64,000 nt of DNA from an uncultured Bacteroidales bacterium (GTDB taxonomy: Bacteria > Bacteroidota > Bacteroidia > Bacteroidales > WCHB1-69). Positions 7,554 to 14,785 of the stretch are shown one piece after another. The stretch spans positions 46,839 to 110,838 of the forward strand of contig OMYJ01000014.1 of assembly GCA_900315245.1 (NCBI GenBank). Reading direction: 5' to 3'. A program made the position numbers and the translations under genes. The notes below the pieces were generated by a model, which searched no databases, was not told the origin of the DNA, and saw nothing but the letters and a program-made list of their open reading frames with translations. Every line of letters begins with the position of its first letter. The first letter of the stretch is position 1.

Positions 7554-9902
7554 TTACGAAGCTTCGGCGAGGACAACCGTTCCTTTGCCTGCGTCCATCC
7601 TGATGCGGTCGCCGTTTTTCAGCAGTTTAGTGGCCCCTTTCATGTTGACAATCGCGGGCAGCCCATACTCGCGCGCCACGACCGCTCCGTGAGACAACGA
7701 CGATCCGATTTCGGTAATCATCCCGTTTACGATGGAATAGTACGGTGTCCAGCCGATATCCGTGAACCGCGCCACCATGATTTCCCCTTTTTGCAGTTTG
7801 TTGGCGTCGTCTATGGAATAAACGACGCGCACAATTCCCTCGCATTCCCCGTTGGAGACGGGAACACCCTTCATCACACCGTCATTCTGCCCCACATCGA
7901 AGACATCCGCTGTGGGCTTTCCAATATAAATATCGTCAAACGAGAGATTTTCCTGTATGGCGTATGCTTTTCGTCTTCTCTCGGCAACAGCGAGTAGGGT
8001 AGTGTCGCCGTCAATGAGCTTGCCGATTTCGGAGTGCGTCAGAAAGTAGATCAAATCCGTGTCAGTCAAGACATTGGCAGTCATCATCAGTTCGGCCAAG
8101 CGTGCGTACTGCTGTTTGAAAAGGTCGATGATTTGGATCAACTGCGATTTTGTGTATTCACGATCCACCACCGCCTGTCTGGCCCTCTTGGCAAAAATGA
8201 TGGAAGCCCGTTTTAGCAGAGGGTTCCTGATAAAGGCAAATTCTTTACGAAGGTCTATCTTTTCTTCGCTTTGAACGAGTTTCATCGGGGAATTGATGAT
8301 GCTCTGCAGGTAATTCATCAGCGGAAGCTCGTCTTCTCGCCATGGTTTGTTCCTCATCTCCGCCTCCTTGATGCAGCGGTGGCCGTGACGCGCCAGAAAA
8401 TCTTGGTACTTTGCGTTGACATCCGCGTCGTTTTTAATGAATTCCAGCAATTCGCCTGCACTGAAGTCCACGGCTTTGGGTTCGCGCTTTTTGATTAACG
8501 CCGCCATCTCCTGCAGACACGAGAGAATATCGGCACTCTCGATGTTGGGGATGTTGGTCAGCAGATGCGACAGAAAAGACTGATACTTCTTTTTGTCAGG
8601 GAAATACTTGTCAAGCATCATGTACAGGGTGCTGGTGGCGCTGCCGGAAGACGAGGAGGAAGCATAATGGTAGATAAGGCTTTCGTCCAAGTAGGCGAGA
8701 TTGTGGTCTATGCTCCGATAAAGATCTTGATATGAAGTGGTTTCGGCAAAGTGGACTTTGGTCAGCATTGTGTCGAAACGCTTCATCGCGCGCCTGCCGG
8801 ACATCACGTAGCGCAGGAATTTCACGGAATTGATGCAGCGGACTATCGGATTGGAGAACTTGGCGGTGATGGGAGGGTAGTCGTGGTATTCGCCCATGAT
8901 GGACAGGTTCATCGACTGCGGATTGGCGATCCCGACCTTCGTGTACATGTTGTAAAGCAAATTCATGTCGAAGAACAGATGTCCCGATATGGAGGAAATC
9001 AGCCGCAGCGGTTTTTCTTCGTATGGAGAGCTATATACACCGGCCTTGTAGAGCATATAACGCATGCCGTAGTCGATGGCTTTCGCGGAGGTGGACAGCG
9101 TTAGCGGCGTGACGGCTCCCGGCATCATCTCGCCCACATTTCGTTTGGTAAAGAGATGTCCTCTCAAGTCATCGTCGCGGTCAAATTCTTCAATGTCAAT
9201 GATTTCTGTCGTGATGGGACGCATTTGCAGCAGGTAGAGCTGTCCGTTGTGGATGGCCCATTCCAGATCTTTTTCTTCCGAAAAAACCGTCCGGATTTTC
9301 TTCCCGGTCTCGTAGAGCCGTTTGATCTCGTCTTCGTTGAGCAAGTCGTCGCTGCAAGGACGGTAGTATTTGCGGGATATCTCGTAGCGGTGGGCGGTGA
9401 CCTGACCGGAAACCAGATTTTCGCCCTGCCCGCTGACCGCTTCAATGAGGATGGCTGACCCGTTGTTCGGACCGGCGGTGAAAAGCACCCCTGCCTTGTC
9501 GCTGTCAATCATCTCCTGGACGACGATGTTCATCGTGCCCTGTTTCAACTCGAAGTGGCGGGCGTAGTCCTCCACGCGGCGGGAATTCAGGGACTCCAAG
9601 CATTTCTTGACGCTTTCCATCAGATGGGAATGGTCCACGAACAGACAAGTCTCATATTGTCCGGCATTGGATGCCAATGATTGGTCCTCGTTGGAGGCGG
9701 ACGAGCGCACTGACACTTTCTCCGCATTCATGGCATCAAAAGCTTGATAAACAGCCTCTTCGTCAATCTGTTCTGTGTCGGTGATGACGAACCCTTTCGG
9801 AACGATGAATCCGTGCCGAACCAACATGTCCAGACCTTTCGCTTTTCCTCCAACGGACGGATAAATCTCTTCCGGTAATTGTCCTAACTGGTAAATTTTC
9901 AT
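7554..9902 (-). CDS. PEP-synthase/rifampin-phosphotransferase-like enzyme
   Basis: 782 aa. Residues ~1-240 form the PPDK-type ATP-binding domain: GGKAKGLDMLVRHGF, KVSVRSSASNEDQSLAS, VVQEMIDSDKAGVLFTAGP and EAVSGQGENLVSGQV. A ~350-residue helical middle region lacks recognisable motifs. The C-terminal swivelling phosphohistidine domain carries SLSHGAVVAREYGLPAI with catalytic His738. The PEP/pyruvate TIM barrel of true PEP synthase is absent. Domain order and length therefore match rifampin phosphotransferase (RPH), which transfers the ATP beta-phosphate through the His to a small molecule held in the middle domain. The substrate is unknown. Its ATG overlaps the upstream gene's end by 4 nt, so the two are co-translated. 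Confidence 0.85.
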   Translation of the reverse strand: MKIYQLGQLPEEIYPSVGGKAKGLDMLVRHGFIVPKGFVITDTEQIDEEAVYQAFDAMNAEKVSVRSSASNEDQSLASNAGQYETCLFVDHSHLMESVKKCLESLNSRRVEDYARHFELKQGTMNIVVQEMIDSDKAGVLFTAGPNNGSAILIEAVSGQGENLVSGQVTAHRYEISRKYYRPCSDDLLNEDEIKRLYETGKKIRTVFSEEKDLEWAIHNGQLYLLQMRPITTEIIDIEEFDRDDDLRGHLFTKRNVGEMMPGAVTPLTLSTSAKAIDYGMRYMLYKAGVYSSPYEEKPLRLISSISGHLFFDMNLLYNMYTKVGIANPQSMNLSIMGEYHDYPPITAKFSNPIVRCINSVKFLRYVMSGRRAMKRFDTMLTKVHFAETTSYQDLYRSIDHNLAYLDESLIYHYASSSSSGSATSTLYMMLDKYFPDKKKYQSFLSHLLTNIPNIESADILSCLQEMAALIKKREPKAVDFSAGELLEFIKNDADVNAKYQDFLARHGHRCIKEAEMRNKPWREDELPLMNYLQSIINSPMKLVQSEEKIDLRKEFAFIRNPLLKRASIIFAKRARQAVVDREYTKSQLIQIIDLFKQQYARLAELMMTANVLTDTDLIYFLTHSEIGKLIDGDTTLLAVAERRRKAYAIQENLSFDDIYIGKPTADVFDVGQNDGVMKGVPVSNGECEGIVRVVYSIDDANKLQKGEIMVARFTDIGWTPYYSIVNGMITEIGSSLSHGAVVAREYGLPAIVNMKGATKLLKNGDRIRMDAGKGTVVLAEAS

Positions 9903-10915
9903 CTTCTTATCTTCTTTAGTTCTCTTTGATTGAAATAACGGTTTTTGTCAGCGTTGAAGCCGATTTCCAAAATGCCGCGGCAGGTTTTGCCGTCAATCCT
10001 GAATTCCGCGATGTTCTCGTGCAGAATATATAGGCCTTCCTGAAAATGGTATGTGACTCCCGTCAAGAACTTCACCTCAACGGGAATTGTTCTGGAATCG
10101 TCCAGTTTCATGCGAAAAGCCAGTTCGTGAGGAATAGTCCCTTGGTTGATTCGCTGAAAATCCAGATCTGCCTGCAACATGAAATGCAGCCCTGTTTTGT
10201 CTCGGTAATGACCTACCTCCAGGACGCTCATCACGGGATAAGATACTAAGGAGTAGTTGAGCTGCTGATTTTGGGAAACGGCCATCAGCCAGAGGTGGTT
10301 GTTCATATAGTTCCAGTCTCGCTTTCCGAAGGAATGGTCGCGTACGCACGGCAGACGGAAATCTGTGGTATTGCCGTTCAGCGTCAGTTGGCCTTCGAGT
10401 ACGCCTTCCTGCTCATAGTGGCATTGTCCGCTGACGTTTTGCAGCTGACCGAAAAACGATTTGCTCCATTTCTCGTTGGCAATCCCAGTAGCCATTCTCT
10501 CCGCCGGCATATCACTCGTGAAATCAATGGGTTTCTGCTTGCCGACAAAGGTTGCGTGAAGGCATGCCTCGTCGGTTTCATTCAGTTTGCCTTGATAAGA
10601 AACAGTCCAGTTGTCCCCGTTTTTTCCCACTTGGATAGGGGATGCACCGACAGGGAAATATTCCTGTTGCAAGGAGTAAACCTTTCCGCCTATATAGATA
10701 ACAAACCATGTCTCCTCCGAATGAACTCTCTTTCCCAGGCGTGCAAAGACGGACATTTTCTCGTCGTGGGCTGAAAAATAGTAGGAATTGTTCAGCATCG
10801 CATCCGTTTCGCCTTCGAGGGAGAAATTTTCGGCATACTGGTAGTCAAACGGGTTTTGTCTGTTCCGTTTGGCCAGTGTCTGGCACATCATTCGCTTTTT
10901 GAAGCCGTAAAACAT
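9899..10915 (-). CDS. lipocalin-like (DUF7064/CrtC-type) protein paired with the phosphotransferase
   Basis: 338 aa, soluble, no signal peptide. It is beta-rich, with two halves of alternating hydrophobic strands. The central motif CVRDHSFGKRDWNYMNNHLW resembles the RDHSWG.R motif of DUF7064/7065 and of AttH/CrtC-type tandem lipocalin proteins that bind or modify hydrophobic small molecules. It is the first gene of a two-gene operon; its stop overlaps the phosphotransferase ATG by 4 nt, implying matched amounts. The tight coupling suggests it binds the substrate or product of the phosphotransferase (inference). Family assignment rests on motif recall only. Confidence 0.55.
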   Translation of the reverse strand: MFYGFKKRMMCQTLAKRNRQNPFDYQYAENFSLEGETDAMLNNSYYFSAHDEKMSVFARLGKRVHSEETWFVIYIGGKVYSLQQEYFPVGASPIQVGKNGDNWTVSYQGKLNETDEACLHATFVGKQKPIDFTSDMPAERMATGIANEKWSKSFFGQLQNVSGQCHYEQEGVLEGQLTLNGNTTDFRLPCVRDHSFGKRDWNYMNNHLWLMAVSQNQQLNYSLVSYPVMSVLEVGHYRDKTGLHFMLQADLDFQRINQGTIPHELAFRMKLDDSRTIPVEVKFLTGVTYHFQEGLYILHENIAEFRIDGKTCRGILEIGFNADKNRYFNQRELKKIRR

Positions 10916-10935
10916 AATCTAATATTAAGACGCTG

Positions 10936-10943
10936 CAAATCTA
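10936..10943 (-). promoter_or_regulatory. -7 element of the lipocalin-like/phosphotransferase operon
   Basis: Minus-strand TAGATTTG, 20 nt before the ATG at 10915. Between this and 11170 the sequence is AT-rich and I see no gene; an open frame at 10981-11205 has no coding character. Confidence 0.5.
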
Positions 10944-11169
10944 ATAAAAATCCGATTTGATTTTTAAGTTTTTTTAAGAATTGTATTTTATTAAAAATCA
11001 AATTGTTATTTGTCTTAATTTGATTTTAGACGAAAAATATTTGCTCGTTTTGATATCATTTTTCGCACACGACGAAGCTGATGTGCGGAGAATGACATAT
11101 GAATTAAAAAACAAAAGAATTCATGCGACACAACGAAAATATTTCACGATTACAATCCATAATAAATTG

Positions 11170-11177
11170 TATATTTG
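11170..11177 (+). promoter_or_regulatory. -7 element of the lipoprotein gene
   Basis: TATATTTG, leaving a leader of about 90 nt before the ATG at 11278. No clear hairpin or riboswitch was recognised in the leader. Confidence 0.5.
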
Positions 11178-11277
11178 CCACGTTATATCTTCAGATTCAG
11201 TTTGACGAATTTCGCAGGGACTGGAGGTTTGGCGTGAAAAAATATAAGAATAGTATCATCCAATAATTCAAATAATT

Positions 11278-11841
11278 ATGAAAAAGAGTATTTTAATCAT
11301 CATGACCCTTGTGGCCCTGGTAATGTGCGGTTGCGAACGAGAACCAAACAACCCTGGCGGCAACAACAACCCCGGCGGCAACAACACCGATGACCCTGTC
11401 ATCGACATCACTCCCTATTTGGGCAAATACCTGATGTCCCGCCACACCGAGCTCTCCATCAATGTGCTCAACATGTTCTCCTTCCCTCTTGACAAAGACC
11501 TTGATGTTGAAATGATTACCGTCAAAAGCGACCCCACAGTCGAGAACGGCATCATCATCAGCAATAACGACGCTCTTTATCTGCGCGGTATTGTTGACAT
11601 TGATGGGCTTCATCTTCAAAACGACACGGTCAATCTCGTAATTGACACCACGATTGCCAACACTCCTATCAACTTCGGTGTCAGTGTCAGCATGACCCAT
11701 CCCACCATCCAACCACCCGTAAACGGTGTTATGGAATGGACCAGCATTGCAAGCGGCAGTGCCTCCACCACCATCTTGGGTGTTCCCATCTCCGCAGTCA
11801 TTACTGGCGACATGCGCTATAGAACCATCTTGAGCAACTGA
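11278..11841 (+). CDS. predicted lipoprotein, function unknown
   Basis: 187 aa. A type II signal peptide ends in the lipobox VMCGC, followed by a flexible Asn/Gly/Pro linker with a duplicated NPGGNN motif. The ~140-residue remainder is predicted beta (ITPYLGKYLMSRHTEL near the start, ITGDMRYRTILSN at the end), rich in Thr, Ser, Ile and Asn. It resembles small calycin- or beta-sandwich-type Bacteroidales lipoproteins, but I recognise no named domain. It has its own promoter and a strong terminator, so it is monocistronic. Confidence 0.75.
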   Translation: MKKSILIIMTLVALVMCGCEREPNNPGGNNNPGGNNTDDPVIDITPYLGKYLMSRHTELSINVLNMFSFPLDKDLDVEMITVKSDPTVENGIIISNNDALYLRGIVDIDGLHLQNDTVNLVIDTTIANTPINFGVSVSMTHPTIQPPVNGVMEWTSIASGSASTTILGVPISAVITGDMRYRTILSN

Positions 11842-11913
11842 GCGTCTGGCTCATGGCCAAGAAAGTTCACAGGCACAAAACCTGCATATTTTACCGCATA
11901 TAAAAATAAAATA

Positions 11914-11956
11914 AAAACCGCCGTAAGTTTCAGTGTAACTTACGGCGGTTTTTTTT
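11914..11956 (+). terminator. strong terminator after the lipoprotein gene
   Basis: Perfect 16-bp stem with arms AAAACCGCCGTAAGTT and AACTTACGGCGGTTTT, a 7-nt loop and a T-run. It may also stop minus-strand transcription from tRNA-Ser. Confidence 0.85.
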
Positions 11957-11958
11957 CG

Positions 11959-12045
11959 CGGAAAGTACAGGATTCGAACCTGTGAGAGCTTTTACACCCT
12001 GGCGGTTTTCGAAACCGCTGCCTTCAGCCGCTCGGCCAACTTTCC
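11959..12045 (-). tRNA. tRNA-Ser(CGA)
   Basis: 87 nt with the long variable arm of tRNA-Ser. Acceptor GGAAAGT pairs with ACTTTCC. The anticodon stem GCGGT/ACCGC holds loop TTCGAAA, giving CGA, and the T-loop is GGTTCGAATCC. CCA is not encoded. Confidence 0.92.
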
Positions 12046-12062
12046 TTTCTCAAAAGAGCGCG

Positions 12063-12070
12063 CAAAAATA
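12063..12070 (-). promoter_or_regulatory. -7 element of tRNA-Ser
   Basis: Minus-strand TATTTTTG, 17 nt upstream of the tRNA 5' end. Confidence 0.5.
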
Positions 12071-12126
12071 CAATTTTTTTCGGTATCTCTGAGGATACAT
12101 GGTTCTTTTTTTCTTTTTCGTTTTTA

Positions 12127-12247
12127 AGGCAAAAGGCAATAGGCAAAAAGGCGACAGGCAACAGGCAATAGTGAACAGTGAATGGAGAATAGTCTAAGTC
12201 TAAGTCATTTGTCTATGTTTAAAAGCCAAAAGCCAAAAGCCAACAGC
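12127..12247. repeat. two heptanucleotide arrays (AGGCAAT type and AAGCCAA type)
   Basis: 12127-12172 reads AGGCAAA/AGGCAAT/AGGCGAC/AGGCAAC in about 7-bp steps. 12222-12247 reads AAGCCAA three times, then CAGC. Between them lies a GTCTAA duplication. The two arrays are roughly each other's complement (AGGCNAT against AAGCCNA). Confidence 0.65.
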
Positions 12248-12286
12248 AAAAAACGCAGTCCCGGAAAAGTCCGGAACTGCGTTTTT
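12248..12286 (-). terminator. terminator after pepD
   Basis: Stem AAAAACGCAGTcCCGG with CCGGaACTGCGTTTTT (one mismatch) and a 4-nt AAAA loop, 23 nt beyond the pepD stop. T-runs on both strands suggest bidirectional use. Confidence 0.75.
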
Positions 12287-12309
12287 AGTTAATGATTCCG
12301 AAAAACGGA

Positions 12310-13764
12310 CTACTTCACGTTCTTCAGCACCTCCACGAGGAAGTCGTAGAATTTGCCGACGCTCTCGATGTTGACGCGCTCGACGGGGGAGTGCGGGTGC
12401 TCGATGGTCGGGCCGAAGGAGACCATGTCCCAGTCGGGATAGCAGACGCCGAAGAGGCCGCATTCCAGACCGGCGTGGATGGCCATCACTTTGGGTTCGT
12501 TGCCGTATTTCTCCTTATAGACCTTCATGCAGGTGTTCATGATCGGGCTTTGCATGTTGGGGTTCCAGCCGGGATAGGCGCCGGTGAGCTCGATGCCGCA
12601 TTCGGCCAGCTCGGCGATGGCGACCATCTTCTCGCCCAGAGCCTCTTTCGCGCTGTTCACGCTGCTGCGCAACAGGCACTTGGCGCTCATCTCACCATTC
12701 TCGGCGACAAAGTTGGCCAGGTTGTTGGAGGTCTCCACCAAGCCGGGCATGGAATCACTCATGCGCTGCACGCCGTTCGGGATGGCGAAAATCATGTTCA
12801 GGAACTGGCAGAGTGCTTTGGGCTCGATGACTTGTGCGGGAGCATCGACAGCCGTCACGGTAAGACTGAGACCTTCCTCGGTGAGGGCGAACTCTTTTTT
12901 CACGACCGCTTCGAACTCTTTGGCAAAGGCCTCGAACTCAGCAGCTTTCGCGGCAGGGACGGTCAGGATGGCTGTGGCCTCGCGCGGGATGGCGTTGCGC
13001 AGACCGCCGCCGTTGATGCAGGCAACGCAGCCGCCGAAGTCGCGGACAACCTTCTGCAGGAAGCGCGTGGCGATCTTGTTGGCGTTGGCGCGGCCGAGGT
13101 TGATGTCCATGCCGGAGTGACCGCCGTGCAGACCCGTGATGAAGAGTTTGTAGCCCTTCATGCCGGCGGGCGTGGCCACGGTGGTGTAGGTGCGGTGGAA
13201 GTTGGCGTCCAGACCGCCGGCGCAGCCCACGTAGAGCTCGCCTTCCGTCTCGGAGTCAAGGTTGATGAGGATCTTGCCCTTCACGAAGCCGGGCTTCAGA
13301 CCGAAAGCGCCGGTCATGCCGGTCTCCTCGTCGATGGTGACGAGCACCTCGATGGGTCCGTGTTGGCAGTTGGGGTCGGTGATGGCGGCCAAAGCGGCGG
13401 CGACACCGATGCCGTCGTCAGCACCCAGAGTGGTCTTGTTGGCGCGCACCCAGCCGTTGTCGATGATCGGCTCGATGGGGTCGGTCAGGAAGTCGTGCGC
13501 CTTGTCGCTGTCGGCTTGCGGCACCATGTCGCAGTGGGCCTGCAGCACGACGGGCGTGCGGTTTTCGAAGCCAGGGGTGGCGGGGACGGTGAACAGCAAG
13601 TTGCCGGTCTCGTCTTGCACCACGGGGATGTTGTTCTCTTTAGCCCATTCCTTGTACCATTTCACCACGGCAGTCTCGTGCTTGGAAGGGTGGGGGGCGT
13701 CACAAATGTGTCCGAAGATGTCCCATAATCCTTTGGGATACAGATTCAAAAGTTCTTGATTCAT
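12310..13764 (-). CDS. pepD: cytosolic beta-Ala-His/Xaa-His dipeptidase (M20)
   Basis: 484 aa, full length for the aminoacyl-histidine dipeptidase family, a di-zinc enzyme splitting dipeptides. Metal and catalytic motifs are VVLQAHCDMVPQ, TTLGADDGIGVAAALA, the general-base segment VTIDEETGMTGAFGL, and GLHGGHSGMDINLGRANA of the dimerisation lid domain. The final metal His lies in EHPHSPVERV. There is no signal peptide. It has its own promoter and terminator. A 478-aa open frame on the opposite strand is an artefact of its GC-rich codons. Confidence 0.93.
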   Translation of the reverse strand: MNQELLNLYPKGLWDIFGHICDAPHPSKHETAVVKWYKEWAKENNIPVVQDETGNLLFTVPATPGFENRTPVVLQAHCDMVPQADSDKAHDFLTDPIEPIIDNGWVRANKTTLGADDGIGVAAALAAITDPNCQHGPIEVLVTIDEETGMTGAFGLKPGFVKGKILINLDSETEGELYVGCAGGLDANFHRTYTTVATPAGMKGYKLFITGLHGGHSGMDINLGRANANKIATRFLQKVVRDFGGCVACINGGGLRNAIPREATAILTVPAAKAAEFEAFAKEFEAVVKKEFALTEEGLSLTVTAVDAPAQVIEPKALCQFLNMIFAIPNGVQRMSDSMPGLVETSNNLANFVAENGEMSAKCLLRSSVNSAKEALGEKMVAIAELAECGIELTGAYPGWNPNMQSPIMNTCMKVYKEKYGNEPKVMAIHAGLECGLFGVCYPDWDMVSFGPTIEHPHSPVERVNIESVGKFYDFLVEVLKNVK

Positions 13765-13817
13765 TGTAATATTGTTTAAGTTTACAAATATTGATTGTCC
13801 ATTCTCAAAAGAACCCG

Positions 13818-13825
13818 CAAAGGTA
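13818..13825 (-). promoter_or_regulatory. -7 element of pepD
   Basis: Minus-strand TACCTTTG, 53 nt before the pepD ATG. Confidence 0.5.
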
Positions 13826-13891
13826 ATAATTTTTTTGATAAACTTGGTTGCAAATACCTAATGCTTGAACTTGAGCGTAAAGGAAAGTGAT

Positions 13892-14236
13892 TTATACAGT
13901 CGCCACTTCAGCTTTCTTTTTGGGAGAAAACCAAGTGGTCATATTTCTTATGGAATTGAACCGGGAGATGACCGTCTCTTTTCTTCTCGCTGTCTGCAGG
14001 TTGTATCGTGCCTGCATGTTCAGCCAATGTTCCGCAGGGGTGCCTAACGCGGCCTCTATCAAAATGGCGAAATCTGCAGTTATGGATCTCTTTCCGTTCA
14101 AAATCTCGTTCAACATAGTATATGATACCTCAATGGCTTTTGCGAATTCCTTTTGCGTGATTCCTCTTGACTCCAGTTCCTCCTTTAACATCTCTCCAGG
14201 ATGAATGGCTATGTATGAAAAACCTAAATTACTCAT
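13892..14236 (-). CDS. higA: HigA/VapI-type antitoxin, orphaned
   Basis: 114 aa from MSNLGFSYIAIHPGEML. The XRE helix-turn-helix (~residues 20-75) reads GITQKEFAKAIEVSYTMLNE then ILNGKRSI, followed by LGTPAEHWLNMQARYNL, the hallmark of the HigA family that binds its own promoter and neutralises HigB. The open frame extends 29 codons further upstream, but that part is a shadow of the toxin frame. The start overlaps the stop of the truncated toxin by 8 nt (ATGAGTAA), the usual coupled arrangement. With the toxin destroyed it survives as a free repressor. Confidence 0.85.
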   Translation of the reverse strand: MSNLGFSYIAIHPGEMLKEELESRGITQKEFAKAIEVSYTMLNEILNGKRSITADFAILIEAALGTPAEHWLNMQARYNLQTARRKETVISRFNSIRNMTTWFSPKKKAEVATV

Positions 14237-14336
14237 AAATCCCTTCCACTTTTGGTTGAAAACGATGCTTTTTGTCCGAGCACTTTCCGTTGTAATAGAG
14301 TTCTGATAGATAATCTTTGTCAAAATGAATTTCCAT
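14229..14336 (-). pseudogene. higB: HigB-like toxin remnant, first 35 codons only
   Basis: ATG at 14336 behind a good promoter opens MEIHFDKDYLSELYYNGKC and continues SDKKHRFQPKVEGIYE before TAA. The piece through HRFQPKV matches, from memory, the N-terminus of ~95-100-aa RelE/HigB-fold toxins of Bacteroidales that precede HigA. The remaining ~60 residues, which carry the RNase active site, are missing. The remnant runs straight into the antitoxin start. This looks like an internal deletion that removed the toxin but kept promoter and antitoxin. Confidence 0.7.
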
Positions 14337-14349
14337 GACTTCTTCGCGG

Positions 14350-14357
14350 CAAAAATA
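14350..14357 (-). promoter_or_regulatory. -7 element of the higBA remnant operon
   Basis: Minus-strand TATTTTTG, 13 nt before the toxin-remnant ATG. Confidence 0.55.
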
Positions 14358-14370
14358 CAATTTTATTTTG

Positions 14371-14393
14371 AAATTCACTAAAATAGTGAATTT
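14371..14393. promoter_or_regulatory. palindromic operator candidate for HigA
   Basis: A perfect inverted repeat, AAATTCACTA and TAGTGAATTT around AAA, covers the -33 region of the higBA promoter. HigA proteins bind such sites as dimers. Confidence 0.6.
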
Positions 14394-14428
14394 TTTTGGT
14401 TTTACGGGTTAACTGACTGATTGATTAA

Positions 14429-14480
14429 AATAAAGATTCTCTTCTTCGGGGAACAATAAAGATTCTCTTCTTCGGGGAAC
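14429..14480. repeat. 26-bp perfect tandem duplication
   Basis: Two identical adjacent 26-bp units starting AATAAAGATTCTC and ending TTCGGGGAAC. They lie between the higBA promoter and the cysteine desulfidase promoter. From here to 14758 I see no gene. Confidence 0.85.
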
Positions 14481-14758
14481 AATTTTGTTTTTCAACTTCT
14501 AATATGCATATCATAATTTTAATGTTTTAATGATTTAAAATATGGCAAATATACAACACAAGAAGGCGTTTGTCAAGGGTTTCGCGAAATAATTTTTGAT
14601 GTTCAAAACCAGAATAATACGGAATATTTTAACAATTGAAATTTTAATTGTTAAGTTTTTGGCGTGGTTTTTCGCAGGATTACGCAAGTTGCTACCGCAA
14701 ATCGAGCATGCGCACCACTGTGTTTTTCTTCCCCAACCCGTGTTTCACGAATATTATG

Positions 14759-14766
14759 TATCTTTG
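14759..14766 (+). promoter_or_regulatory. -7 element of the cysteine desulfidase gene
   Basis: TATCTTTG, 19 nt before the ATG at 14786. This rejects the 46-codon in-frame extension upstream. Confidence 0.6.
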
Positions 14767-14785
14767 CAGTTTCAAATTTTACCCA

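Noticed and set aside
10981..11205. 74-codon frame between the lipocalin-like gene and the lipoprotein gene
   Set aside because: No promoter at proper distance, AT-driven composition, and it overlaps the lipoprotein promoter at 11170-11177.
12292..13728. 478-codon open frame opposite pepD
   Set aside because: It is a mirror of pepD's GC-rich codon pattern (Val/Gly/His/Asp-rich nonsense), has no promoter, and pepD on the other strand has all family motifs.
13892..14323. 143-aa version of the HigA-type antitoxin
   Set aside because: The first 29 codons are the out-of-frame reading of the HigB remnant; the antitoxin starts at 14236 with the coupled ATGAGTAA overlap.
14648..14785. 46-codon N-terminal extension of the cysteine desulfidase
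   Set aside because: It crosses the TATCTTTG promoter at 14759-14766, and family members start at MTPEERN-like residues.
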